The position numbers were made by a program, and so were the translations under genes. Source: Spirodela intermedia (taxonomy: Eukaryota; Streptophyta; Magnoliopsida; Alismatales; Araceae). Taken from it: a DNA stretch of 64,000 bases. The notes beneath the pieces are model-generated. The model searched no databases. It worked only from the letters and a program-made list of their open reading frames with translations, and was not told the DNA's origin. Shown here piece after piece: positions 33,585 to 48,137 of this stretch (position 1 is its first letter; each line of letters opens with the position of its first letter). The stretch covers positions 9,490,924-9,554,923 of the forward strand of contig LR746267.1 of the NCBI GenBank assembly GCA_902729315.2. The letters are read 5' to 3'.

Positions 33585-36500
33585 CTATCTATAGGAGGAC
33601 ACAAATGCGGCTCTCCACGACTCCTCCTCGTCGCCGCCGGCGCTGGTCGACCCTTCGGCGGCGTCTTCTCTCCTTTCCGCCCGGAACAGCGGCTCCAAAG
33701 CAGACTCCGGGAGGCGGCTGTCGGCCAGGCAGTGCTTGACCGTCGCCATCTCCATGGCGTGCTTCTCCTTCATCTTCCGCATCTGCTTCTTCAGCTTCTC
33801 CATCTCCCTCTGCGCTTCCTCGCTCTTGCCCTGAAGCTCAAACCGGCCATTGATATGAATGAACACCATGACAAGAAAACGAGTGAGGAAATTAATGAAA
33901 TCATTTTAACTTGACTGACCTCGGCCGCAGTGACGGCTTCCTCAGCCTCCCTCAGCCTCACGAGGAGCTCACCGGCGGCGTGCACAGCTTCTGCTGTGTC
34001 CTTCAACTGAACCCTCAGTCCCCTGTTCTGCTTCTTCAGGAGCGCAATCTCCCTTTCTCTCTCTACTCTGAGTGTCGACAGCTCAGCAGCAAGGGCCTCG
34101 GCGAAGGCGGAGCCGGCGCCCTTGGCTCCGGCCTTGGCCGCCGCCTTCTTCACCTGGGCAACCCCTTCCATGACCCTCTTGTGCCGCTCCACCACCTCGT
34201 TGTGCTTCTCCTGTAACTCCGCGAAATGCTCGACCATCTTCACTTGGGAGACTATGGCGCGCTGCAGGGCGTCGTCCAGCTCCGCTGAGCACTTCTTTTC
34301 CATGGCGAGCTCGCGATCCTTGCTTTCTGCGAGCCGGCGGTGTGATTCGAGATCGATCCGAAGCTCCTCCGTCAGGCAGATCCATCTGCTCTCCGACTCG
34401 GTCCACCTTTCCCTCTCCTCCTCGAGGTCTTCTCCCCTGTCTGCCTGTGAAGGGTTGGGGTTGGGGGGTCCATTTCTGAGCAGATGGAGGAGGGAGTCGT
34501 TCGCGGAGGAGGATACGGTATCAGGATCCTTCTCGATCATGGCCTCCTGTGCCTCGCCACAATGGTTCTGAGAGTTTCCGACCAAAAGCAAAAATCGCGG
34601 TGCCTTGTAAGTAACATTATCAAAGTCTGATGAGGCAGCGAGAGAAGGTGGTGTCGACATTAATCAAAGACGCTGACCTCGCATTCATCTTTCGCAGGTA
34701 TGTTGTCTTCCCCGGGGAGTTCTTGTTCTGGCTTCTGCTTCGCCGTGGAGTTAGCTTCACACTCGGTTTTGTATTTTTCAACCTGCTCAAGTAAAATCGA
34801 GATGGAACTTTGTCAACGACACACATTACGCCAGAACTGACAGTCGGAGGAGGATAAAAAAAAGCTCATACCAGACTAGTCAACTCGTTGATCTTGGCTG
34901 CTTGCCCTTCACATATCTTCTCCAGTTCATTCTTTCGAATGATGATGTCAGCCAAAGAGTCTCCTTTGTTCTGACAGTTACAAAGATGGTCAGTTCTGAT
35001 CCGTGCAGAATTAAAACAGAAGTAGTTGACTTTGATATATACCCCGAAGAGATTGCCCTTTGTGCCTCCAGAGTTTCCTTCACTACTACTAAGTGGATTA
35101 ATCTGCATGTCTGGGTTGATTTCCTTCTGGGATGAAGGAGCAGTTGACTTTGATGTAAGAGGCCCCTCTGAGGTTGACTGTGGTACACTTTTATCAGTCA
35201 AATCAGAAGACTCGGATGATTTCGCTATTAAATGATCGAAAGAAAAGGTAAGAGGAGTTTTCTCTGAGGCTGAATTCCGCTGATGATAGTCGATGGCCTG
35301 CAAACCTCTGTGAAGGCTGGCGGCCAAAGAATCAGTTGGGCTTAGCTTTTTCGACTGCAAAGATGAACGAACAAGCTCCATTTTCTTCTTAATGGACTTG
35401 TCTTCTGAATTGTTACTTGGGACGGCAGGACCTTTTGTCTTGCTTTCAGAAAGATTTGGTGAGCTCGCAAAACCTTTCTTCAGAGAACTACTGACTTTGG
35501 GAGATTCAGATGAGACAGGTTCATCGAGATTGCTTTCCTCAAAGCAAGAGACAACTCCGCATTGAAGATTTAAAGAACCATCTGCAATGGAGCCTCTGGC
35601 ATTCCCTTCGTCATTTCCGGAGTGGTCCTCTAAGGATGCTCCTTTCACATCACCATCATGATCTTGAACAATGATCGGATTTTCCTCGAGGACAGAATGC
35701 AGATCACCTAGTTGCTCACACAACTGACTCACGTCGTCTTCATTAATTTCAACCTCTTCCTCGGAGTCATTATCCATGGGGGGTAAAGCTAAAGACCGGT
35801 TCAGACTCGCCCTAAGTAGATTTAGACTCTGACGAGCCTTCTCTACTCTCAAGTATCCACCAGTAGCACCTACTGGAGTGTCTTGGTATGATTTTTCCCG
35901 TATCAGCTCTTCCTGTAGAGATGAGTATTACACGAAGCTATTTGTTGACCAAACATTTAATATTTGATGCGCTATAAAGGAATACTTACCTTTAAATGAC
36001 GAATCTGATCACTCAGGTCATTGACATAATCCTCTGTTATTTCATTTACTGCTGGTTTGTTCTGAATACATTTGGCCTGTTGTGCGAACCTTAATGTGCG
36101 CAATGTTCCATTTTCGCAACTGCATCAAACAACACCATTCTCCATTCAGCACGTTGGGATATTATATTATTTGCATCTCGGAAATTTTCTTATTTCGTTA
36201 GATACCTGGCATCGGGGGAAACTGTGCAAATGAAAGCTGTCTTCGCGTTGCCACCCAGAGATTCCCTCATCAAATTTGTTAGGCAAGAGTCCGTGTATGG
36301 GATTTGAATATCCTGGCACTTTCCAGAATGGCTTGCTTCGGCCAAAATGTTGACTAATTTCCTGTGATATAGACAAAAGGAGGAGGTAATATAGAAACTA
36401 GATATTTATGGGCATTATTCAATGATGCGATAAGAAAATGCATGTAAAAGGAAAAACGAAATATGACAATGATTCATATCGTCATAGTCGTACCCAAGAC

Positions 36501-39297
36501 TTGATAGGGACTTGTGTACTTTTCTTCCTTCTTTTGTGTTTTGTCTATCAGCTTCATTGAGTTTGTTCCTGTCTGATCCAGCAAGATCAACAAGGCTAAT
36601 TCTGCTAATTTTTGAGCTACTTAAAGACTTTGTTGATGTGCCCTGCAGCAAGTAATTTTTCTTCAACAACAATCCACAGAGATAATATCCAAGAAAAGCT
36701 AGCAATATGTCAAAAACAATTATTACTAGTTATTTTATTCGCTTTCTGACCACAAAGGTTTCATGATCATAATAACCGTCCAAAATAAAATTGTGGATGC
36801 ACGCCTTCCTGGCGTTATCTATTGCAGAACAGAATTTCCAGTCCAGAAATAATATTGAAATTTAAGAGTCAACTTGTAGCAGAAATACTCGTATAATAAT
36901 AATGAAAAAAAGAAGCGAACAGTATGATTGTCGTAACATACTTGGCACCAAGACTCAATGACGCACGTAAGGACAATATGAGATCGTGAACTTTTGGAAT
37001 TTACGCTCGTTGCACCGACCCTTCTGCTGGAAAGACCCTACAACAACCAATAAAGATTTCAAGCACAAGATACGGTAAAAGAGAGAAACAGTCATGAAAA
37101 AAATTCCATAAGAAATCAATATACGAAAACATGAAATTTACAAACTAAGGGTAAATGTTATGAAATTCACGTGATGTTAAAATATGAGTATGGTAAATAA
37201 CACTCATCTTCATCTAGTATACTAAAAAAAAAAGGAACTACAATACCTTAAGCAAACTTCAAGTTAAGAAAAAAGAACATTGATTTGATGCAAGGAACTG
37301 ATTACAGGATCCTTAATTGGAATTATGGATTAGAAAGATAACATATAACCCAAAATCAAAGAATCAGCGTGTTCGGAAAACTAAACGAAAGCTCTGTATA
37401 CAGGCTGTGGCAGTTCCAGGACTATCGAACGTGCCTTTCAAAGTGAAATAAGACGTCTCACCTTCACTATAATCTGAGTTACATCCTGAACGGTGGTAAC
37501 ATACTCCTCGGTTAAGTTCTCAACATAGAAACCATTCTTGGTATCATCTCTTATCTGGTAAATCAATGGAGGTTAAACATACAGTCATGAACAAGACAAT
37601 AAGGATCAGGCAGAAGTAGAGATTAACACCTGTGATCCAAAAGGAGAAAGGCAAATGTATTACCTGAAGATTCCTCTGAGAGGTATCAAGTAGGTCATTT
37701 ATCTGATCATTGTATATCTGCACATGCGAAAAATATACGTTTAAAGGAATGACTGAGGACTCTGAGGAGTGCTAATCGATCATTCAAATTTACCTCTAGA
37801 AAGGAGCATCTGGTTTGAAAGCTCAACTGTTTGTCAACAGCGCTCTCTTGGTTCTGAATGAAAATTGGAAGATCCACCTTGAGAAAATAGTCTATAAAGT
37901 TGCACGAATATCAACAGGAAAAATGCATGATAAGGCTCTCGCACAGAGTCAGCACTTGGAACTGAACATTATATCACGTTTCAAACCAATAAATCCGAAT
38001 AAGATGCCCAAGCGTTGCCGATATTCCCTAAACCCCATGAATGTAAGTTTGCATTCATTTAACACATAAAATGGGAAAGAACAGGTTAACCTTCTGAATC
38101 TCTTGAAAGAGCATGTGGAATATGCGAGGAGCAATTCCCTGACAGGTGTCGATAGAACTCTCTTCAAGCATGGCACTAAGAGGACCCCACATTGTGTATG
38201 TTTTCCCGCTTCCAGTCTTGTGCACAAAAATGATGAAATTATATAAGAGAGCGAGTACTTAACAGTCCACTGATTGAGATCAACTATGCAGAAGGCAAGA
38301 GACCATTCCGTACCTCTCCATACGATAAAATTGAAGTGTTAAACCCAGCCATGGAATTTTTCACCAATGGCAATCCAACCAACCGGAAGACGTCTTCCTG
38401 AGTATCATCAGGAAATAGGATAAAATCACATAAAGGTAAGCCGTGATTTGTCCGAGTCCCAGTAAAAATATTAATTAGACGAATTCTAGAACCGAGGATC
38501 AACCTGAGTGGACTCGGGTCCCATAACCGAATGAAAGGAAAACGATCTCCCTCCAACCACTAACGAATCAGAAGAGACTTTCTTTGTTACTTTCTCCCCT
38601 CCTTTATCGTGAGCATGGGCCGGTCTGATTCGAACAACAACCTGCAGAATACGGTGAATGTCGGTGATGAGGGGAAGAAGTAGAAGAAAAGATGATGAGG
38701 AGGAGGAGGAGGAGCAGGAGGACAACGACGACGATGCTGGTGTTGGAGATGATGATGATGATGAAGGAAGGGGCAATTCGCAGTCGGAGTTTACATTCCA
38801 GAGCGTAAGCGTGGGAAGAAGAATATTCCATGTTTGTGTGAAGTGGACTGAAAAGTGGACAGAACTGAGCGAATTCGGAAGATCGGAGAAAAAAGAATTA
38901 GATCCGAGCACGTCCAGGCTAATGAAAAATAAAAATGAAGCATAAGGCTTCAAAGGAGTATGTGTCTCGAAAGTTTCAACTCCAGAAGGAAAAGTCAGCC
39001 TTGACCCACCTTCACCGATGAATCAGAACCATCTGGCGTTCCATCCTCCACGGAGTTCACATCACTGACAACCTTCTCCATGTTTCGCAGTCTGGTCGGC
39101 GACTTCTTCAAGACAACGGGTGAAGCCGAGCGATCGATCTGGATGTTGGGATCGGGAGGAGGCGCATTCTCCTGGCCGGATCTGGAACTCCGGCGAACTG
39201 GGCTCATCGTCCTGGGGGAGAGAAGGTCCGATGTAGGTAGGAGGGGAGACAAGGACCTGGTGGGACTGCTGAGCGTTCCTAGAGCTCCGGGGCTCAT
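33585..39297 (-). CDS. Kinesin-like protein, KIN-12 family (KIN-12F-like)
   Basis: Sixteen exons on the minus strand: 39297-39010, 38641-38504, 38397-38314, 38216-38091, 37853-37794, 37717-37664, 37554-37462, 37037-36942, 36642-36494, 36361-36206, 36119-35990, 35912-35043, 34970-34872, 34782-34678, 34567-33920, 33830-33585. They join in frame to 1113 aa. Motor domain from about residue 97: VVVRIRP, P-loop TGSGKT at 171-176, switch I NSKSSRSH at 294-301, switch II DLAGSDR at 332-338. The neck is followed by a KIN-12 type segment ([17 protein letters not shown]), then [20 protein letters not shown] and a C-terminal coiled coil from about 850 on. Plant KIN-12 proteins are plus-end motors of the phragmoplast and division plane. 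Length and the ENAPPPDPN start suggest KIN-12F; E is the alternative. Residue 170 is Glu where kinesins have Gln (YGQTGSGKT). Confidence 0.88.
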
Positions 39298-39682
39298 TTT
39301 GCTGCTGCTTCTCCTCTCGTGATGTCTGTCGGAAGGGCGAGATCTACCAGGGCGGCGTAGTAGGCGGGGGTTGGAGATCGGGGATTTCCCTCCCCGTTCA
39401 AAAAGGGGAGAGGAGGGAGATCCTCGACGCCAATGTTCCGCAGGAACTGGATAAGATTACGAAACCCATCTCCGACACGGCCCGCTGACCGACATAGATT
39501 CGGCGGAACCCGGCATTTCCCCTAGCCCCGCGGTTCACGGGCAAAACTTTCGCTGCCCTCATAGAGCCGTTATGATTTGAAATTTTGTGAACTTTCAAAT
39601 GAGGAAAAGTAAATGACACAGATACCCTTCTACTCGACATCATTTAAAAACGTGAAAATATAGCAAGAATTACCCTTCCCTC

Positions 39683-39717
<35 letters not shown>

Positions 39718-39750
39718 GTGCCCCGACAAGTCCCTGGAAAATCAACTGGG
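39298..39750. other. Interval between KIN-12 start and NAT9-like 3' end
   Basis: KIN-12 promoter and leader, and the 3' flank of the acetyltransferase gene, with a CT run at 39687-39713. No gene seen. Confidence 0.5.
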
Positions 39751-42487
<2,737 letters not shown>

Positions 42488-43669
42488 ATGCTCTTCCTTC
42501 GATTACTTGCAGCTCTCATTCTCATGGCGCCGCCGGGGGCCGAAGCCGAGGCCCCCCGCTGCACCGTCTTCACCGCCGTCAGAACCTACGAGGAGTGCAC
42601 CAATCTGCCCACCCAGCAGGCCTCGCTCGCCTGGACCTACCACGCCCAAAACGCCACCGTCGACGTCGTCTTCTCCGGCACCGTCATCTCCCCCACCGGC
42701 TGGGTTGCCTGGGGCATCAACCCCGGCTCCCCAGAGATGACCGGCACTCGCGCCCTCGTCGCCTTCACTGACCCCGCCACCGGCAGCGCCGCCGTCCTGC
42801 CCTTCGTGCTGGACTCCTCCGCCAAGCTTCAGCTAGCGCCGCTCACCTCCCGCCCCCTCGACATCCCCCTCCTCGCCTCCTCCGCCGTCTTCCGCCGCAC
42901 CGCCGTGGAGATCCACGCGACCCTGCGGCTGGCGCCCAACCGAACGACGCTCCACCATGTGTGGAACCGGGGCTCACAGATGGAGGGCCACTCCCCCAGT
43001 ATCCACCCATTAACGCCGGCGGATCTCAGTTCCCGAGCAACCGTCGACATCGCCGCCTCCATCCTAACGGCAGGGCCACCCCACCGCCGAGCCAATCTGC
43101 AGCGTGCCCACGCCGTCCTCAGCGCACTCTCGTGGGGGTTCCTTCTGCCCGTCGGGGTCGTGGTGGCGCGCTACCTGCGGCAGTACGAGTCCGCCGGACC
43201 GAGCTGGTACTACGCGCACGCCGCCGTGCAGCTAGTGGGCTTCGTCATGGGCACAGCGGGATTCGCCGTCGGGCTCCACCTGGGGAGGAGCTCCTCGCGG
43301 AGTGCTGTCTACGGGCTCCACGGCAAGCTGGGGGCGGCGGCGTTCTCTACGGCGGCGCTGCAGACGCTAGCGCTGCTCTTCCGGCCGAAGACTACCCACA
43401 GGTTCCGCCGGTACTGGAAGTCGTACCACCACCTCGTGGGCTACACCTGCGTGGTGCTCGCGCTAGTCAACGTCTTCCAGGGCTTCGAGCTGATGGGCCT
43501 CGGCCGGTCCTACGCCAAGCTGGGCTACTGCCTGGTGCTGTCGACGCTGCTGGGGGTGTGCGTGACGCTTGAGGTCAACGCCTGGTTCTTGTCTCAGAGG
43601 AGAACCCACGAGGGGGAGAAAACGACGAGGACCGAGAGGGGGATCGTCGAGAGCTCCTCCGAAGGGTAG
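42488..43669 (+). CDS. Cytochrome b561 and DOMON domain-containing protein
   Basis: Single exon, 393 aa, strongly GC-rich. Signal peptide 1 to about 22, then a DOMON domain (about 45-160; WVAWGINPGSPEMTGTRALV, with Met84 and a His near 156-157 as candidate heme ligands). Five hydrophobic spans follow between about 205 and 368. The four heme His of the b561 core are in place: H208 (RAHAVLSALSWG), H244 (YYAHAAVQ), H278 (GLHGKLG) and H314 (SYHHLVGY). Such proteins are thought to carry electrons across the plasma membrane between cytosolic ascorbate and apoplastic acceptors. The C-terminal tail is charged and cytosolic. No introns; ATG context GCCATGC. It is close to the At5g47530/At4g17280 type. 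Confidence 0.93.
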   Translation: MLFLRLLAALILMAPPGAEAEAPRCTVFTAVRTYEECTNLPTQQASLAWTYHAQNATVDVVFSGTVISPTGWVAWGINPGSPEMTGTRALVAFTDPATGSAAVLPFVLDSSAKLQLAPLTSRPLDIPLLASSAVFRRTAVEIHATLRLAPNRTTLHHVWNRGSQMEGHSPSIHPLTPADLSSRATVDIAASILTAGPPHRRANLQRAHAVLSALSWGFLLPVGVVVARYLRQYESAGPSWYYAHAAVQLVGFVMGTAGFAVGLHLGRSSSRSAVYGLHGKLGAAAFSTAALQTLALLFRPKTTHRFRRYWKSYHHLVGYTCVVLALVNVFQGFELMGLGRSYAKLGYCLVLSTLLGVCVTLEVNAWFLSQRRTHEGEKTTRTERGIVESSSEG

Positions 43670-44540
43670 GGCAGAGAAAGCTTGTTGGTCAACTGCATCC
43701 GCCAGGGGAGACAGCGATGCCCACGTGCCGAGTGCTATTTACTTATATAATATAGCCAGTGAATTCCCAGATCATGAGCGGGGGCATATTCTGATATTAG
43801 TTTTTATTATAAACTCTCAGTTTTATCATGAAAAATAAGGTTAAAATCAACGGCGACTTTTAAAAAATCAATACCAAGTTATATCCCGAACTTTGAAAAT
43901 GTTATAAAAAATAATCTAAATCCAACGAGTGAGGATCCGCTCCGGAGCCAAATCACATGAATCACGTGATCGCAGAATTCCATTGCCCTTCGCTAGAAAA
44001 ACCGTGCGTTGACCTAGGAAATCCATGGTTGGAATTTTTCTATTTCTTATCAATAAATAGCCACGTGGCGTTCTTGGGGGCAAAGGCGGGGTGGGTGGGA
44101 AGTCCACGTGTACATCCAGTTGTTCTGGCACGTTCCCATGGATTTATTCGCCGTGAATAAAATAAAGTGAAAAGGCAGGACGCTTGGACGGGAAAGCGAC
44201 TCGCTCCAGGCCGCCGACCCCACCTTGCTCCGATTCCAACGCGGTGGTGATCTTTGTTGATTGAGATGGGCGGCTGCGATAAATAGTAGTTGGCCCCTTG
44301 AAATTGTTCAATTTGGTAGCGTGGTTGATTGGACAGAGGAATATGTGGGAGGTGGAGGGGCATTTTTGTTATTTTTGAGGCTAAAAGGGAGAGGAAGGAC
44401 TGACTGGGGAGCAGAGAAGAGACCGGACGCCCACCGCCAACAGGTCTGACAAAATCCACAGGCTTCGTAGCCGGCGGTGACGACAGCTCGGGGCTGTTTC
44501 TCTGAGGAGGAGGTCATCTTCTCTCTGCCGATTGGCGGCA
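43670..44540. promoter_or_regulatory. ARM gene upstream region with three G-box cores
   Basis: CACGTG occurs at 43963-43968, 44062-44067 and 44105-44110 within 150 bases, 430-580 bases before the ATG at 44541. G-boxes bind bZIP and bHLH factors; ABA or light control is a possible reading. No gene seen in the rest. Confidence 0.55.
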
Positions 44541-46086
44541 ATGGTCTCCGTGGCCGAATCACAGGTGCCGTCTCGCCAGCTCGCCGCCGGCGACAAGTCC
44601 GGCAGGATGCAGCGGCAGCCCGGCCGCTCCATGCGAACCTTCCGGCCCAACCTCTTCCGTGCCGAGGCGCACTCCTGCAGCTTCGACGGGAGCGAGGCCT
44701 TCGCCTCTCCGGCGGGAGGGAGGTCAACTTCCGCCTCGGTCTCCGAGAACCTCACCGACTCGGTCGTCGACTTCCGCCTGCGGGAGCTCGCCGGGAAGAT
44801 GGCGTCGTCCTCCAATCCGGGGTTGGGGATAGCGTCTGAGCTTCTGGAGCTCTCCCAGGACTTCTCCGACGTCTCCAGTTTCAATAGCGACATTTCCGGG
44901 GAGCTGCAGCGGCTTGCTTCCCTCGGCGTCGCCAGCCCGCAGCGGGAAGGCGGCGCCGGCGCGGCTCGCGAGGATCCTGAGATGAGTCGCGTGCGCCGCC
45001 GGCAGAGAGAGGGCAGCAGCGGTGCGGCCGTCCCTTCGTTCACGTCCGGCGAGATATGCGACAAGGTCGTGGCGCTGGAGGAGCTGGAGCTGGCGGTGCG
45101 GTCCTGCGTGGAGACTCTGGAGAGCTCCTCCTCTTCCTCCTCACTCGAGTCCAAGTGCTCGGCGGCCGGCAAGCTCCGGCTGCTGGCGAAGCACCGGTCG
45201 GACTTCCGCGCGGTGATCGGGGGCTGCCCCGGGGCGATCTCCTCACTCGTCGGCCTCCTCCGCAGCGCCGACCCGGCGACGCAGGAGAACGCCGCGACGG
45301 CGCTGCTGAACCTCTCTCTGGAGGAGTCCAACCAGGCTCGCATAACGGCGGCGGGGGCCATCAAGCCCCTGGTGTACGCCCTGAAGACGGGCACCGAGGC
45401 GGCGAAGCAGAACGCCGCCTGCGCCCTGCTCAGCCTGTCCATGATCGAGGACAACCGGGCGACCATCGGCGCCTGCGGGGCCATCCCCCCGCTGGTCTCC
45501 CTCCTGCTCCACGGGTCCAGCCGCGGGAAGAAGGACTCACTGACGACTCTCTACAAGCTCTGCACCACCCAACAGAACAAGGAGCGAGCGGTGACCGCCG
45601 GAGCGGTGCGCCCCCTGGTGGAGCTCGTGGTGGACCACGGAGCCGGTACGACGGAGAAGGCCATGGTGGTGCTCAACAGCTTGGCCGGCATCCCCGAGGG
45701 GCGGGAGGCCATCGTCGATGAAGGCGGCATCCCGGCGCTCGTGGAGGCCATCGAAGACGGGTCCGTCAAGGGGAAGGAGTTCGCCGTGGCGGCGCTCCTG
45801 CAACTCTGCTCCGATTGCACCGCCAACCGCCACCTGCTGGTGCGCGAGGGGGCTATCCCCCCCCTCGTCGCGCTGTCCCAGTGCGGCACCGCTCGCGCCA
45901 AGCACAAGGTAAAGCCTGACAGTCTTTCCGCCGCCGACCCCTTTCTTCTTCGCGCCCCCGCCGCTGCCATTAACACTCCCTTCCTGTCTGTCTCAGGCGG
46001 AGACCCTTCTGGCGTACCTGCGCGAGCTTCGCCACGAAGGCACCCCCCCGGCGATCTCCCCTGCTACGCCGACCCGTCCGCGCTGA
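44541..46086 (+). CDS. ARM-repeat protein (PUB4-like ARM region, no U-box)
   Basis: Two exons, 44541-45908 and 45997-46086, joining to 485 aa; the ATG is the first in frame (MVSVAESQVP). The N-terminal 170 residues are Ser/Gly-rich without a clear fold. From about 175 to 455 there are armadillo repeats, seen as repeated NAA.ALLNLS and GAI.PLV..L patterns (QENAATALLNLSLEESNQ, KQNAACALLSLSMIEDNR). The second exon gives AETLLAYLRELRHEG, the usual end of this plant group. There is no U-box, so it is unlikely to be an E3 ligase by itself; the ARM part resembles U-box ARM proteins such as PUB4. The 88-base intron has no stop in the upstream frame, so intron retention would give a different 77-residue tail. 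Confidence 0.88.
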
Positions 46087-47604
46087 GCACGGCGTGGGCA
46101 GGTAAGAACCATCCACACAGAATGACCTGTACATACCCGTAGGACTTATGGTCGTCCCGTCCCGTCGCCGGCAACGGACGCCGGTCGGCCCCCCGTTTTG
46201 GGCAACACTCGCCGGCGCCGTCGCCGGATAGATCACAGCGGCCTGAGGGAGGGAAGGCCGTCGGTGGGCCCCGCACTTGTCAAATCACATCTTAAGTAGT
46301 TAATCAACTCTCTTCACCCAATCTTTTGTCCACGTGGACGCCACACTTAGCATTAAACCCAGTTTTTCTGTAGCGTCATGGCCCCGACTGGTCCCACGTG
46401 GGAAGGTTTCGAAGGGGGGGTGCCTGCCAGCCTGTCCGTCGTCCTCTGACAGATGGAATGATTCCACGAGATGGGACCCACCAACCTACATCATGACCCT
46501 CTTCAGCCGAGTTGGTCCGTGTATTTCGTCCAAGGTGGGCCCCACGAGGAGCCAGCCATCTGTCGACGTCGGGCCCGACTCGTGGGCGGCTCGCAATAAT
46601 TCTGGGCAGATTTGATCTCTCCACTCCGCCGTCGCCGCCTCCGTCGCCGTCGCCGTCGTCGTCGTTCGTGGTCAGAGCAGCCTCAGAATTCGGAAAGAAA
46701 CAGCGCAGAGGCCCCAGATAAGGGGAGAATCAGGGAAGCAGGTTGTAGGGGGTTAGTTACCCTAGATGGTGCTCGCTTACCGTCCAGATTATCAATGGAA
46801 TCGTTCTACCCGATAGATAATGCTACCCGGGATGAGGAACAGGGAGAGGAAGATGAGGAAGAGGGAGAGGAAGAGCAGAGCGAGGAGGAAACGTCGGCCA
46901 TCACGCTTTGCGAGAGCGAAGTGGACGGGTCCAGTGGCGGCCAATAAAGACCAGAGGAAAAGGACGACAAGGCGGTCGCTTACAGTCCCTTTAAGGCTAC
47001 CGACGGTTTCGCCATATCTCGTAAGGTCGTGGTCGGGGGGAAACTCCCCGGCCCTGGATTCGCCATATCTCGTGATGTCGTAGCCGATGAAGTCCTGCGG
47101 TCAGCGGAGAGATCGGAAATGTTGATTCCTGAAATCGAACTGCGCAAGGAGGTTGCAGTGAGCGGTGGGAGGTTCAGGCCGGAGCGCTGACGGAGAAGGA
47201 GAGGGCTCTGGTCGCTGTCCCTCTTCCTGCTCCTCCTCCTCTGTCTCTGGACAAGTTGCTGCAAAAGCTGTTCGCCGGGATCGATCACGCGAACGAGTGA
47301 CTGAGGGTTCTTTTCCGACCGCGCCCTGCGCACGGGATTAAAAAAGGTGTGAAAAGGGTGAAGTGCACACACTCATGCTCTGTTCTTTCCGATTGAAGAC
47401 GGGAAAAAATTAACTCCGTCTCCGACTTTTGAAATTTTTTGTCATCTTTTTCTCCTCCATCTCTGCTTTCTGGGCGACTCGCAGGCACCTTTTCTTCTGC
47501 GGCGTTCCTACTTTCTTTAGAAGAACAGCCGCGTGGGTTCTTCCCGCTCAGTGGGCTCTGACGGTGGTTGTGGTTCTTGTCCTCCGACTCCTCGATCGGT
47601 ACCT
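46087..47604. other. Interval ARM to C2 gene
   Basis: Two palindromic G-boxes, GTCCACGTGGAC (46328-46339) and TCCCACGTGGGA (46392-46403). A short acidic open frame, 46796-46947 (50 aa, MESFYPIDNATRDEEQ), has no known relatives that I recognise. 47500-47604 is probably the first non-coding exon of the C2 gene. Confidence 0.45.
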
Positions 47605-48122
47605 GTAAGCTCCTCTGTTTGTCTCTTTCTTCGATTTTCTTCCCTTTTTCCCGTGATTCGTGAGGAGAAGAATTCTGGGTCTAGGGTTCCGTCGATCATC
47701 GATCGCGGTGCTCTTCCCGGTAGCCTTGCGTCACCGTTTCTCTCCGGAATTTTCTGTGACTCGGGACTCTTGAAAAGGGCTGCCGGAAGGTCTCCCACGG
47801 CGTTCATCTCCGTTCCTCGATCCCTCCCAATAGGGACCTGCCGTGGGGCCTGCAGAAGCGGATCGTTGGGTCAGGTGTCGAGCTCCTGCTAGGTGTCGCT
47901 TGGAGCTCGAGCTTCTAGAGGACGGATCCCCGTGGGGGCGTCTTCTTCTTCTTCTCCTCCTAGGGATCTGAGGAACCATTTGTCTCGAACCAGAGAACAG
48001 TAGTAGTTCCGGTTGTTCCTATCTTCGTCCTCCCGTCTCCAGAGAGTTTACCCTTTCTCCGCCGTCCTCTGCTTCGACTGAAATCACTCAGTACTGACTA
48101 GTCCTGATCTTCCCATTTTCAG
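47605..48122 (+). other. Probable leader intron of the C2-domain gene
   Basis: A GTAAGC donor at 47605 and a pyrimidine-rich acceptor (CCCATTTTCAG) ending at 48122, 15 bases before the ATG at 48138. It is inferred from splice consensus only. Confidence 0.5.
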
Positions 48123-48137
48123 CTCTGGTTCCGGACC

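Noticed and set aside
38604-38953. Acidic and Ser-rich open frames around 38658-38945
   Set aside because: They lie in intron 1 of the kinesin gene and are low-complexity GAT/GAG runs.
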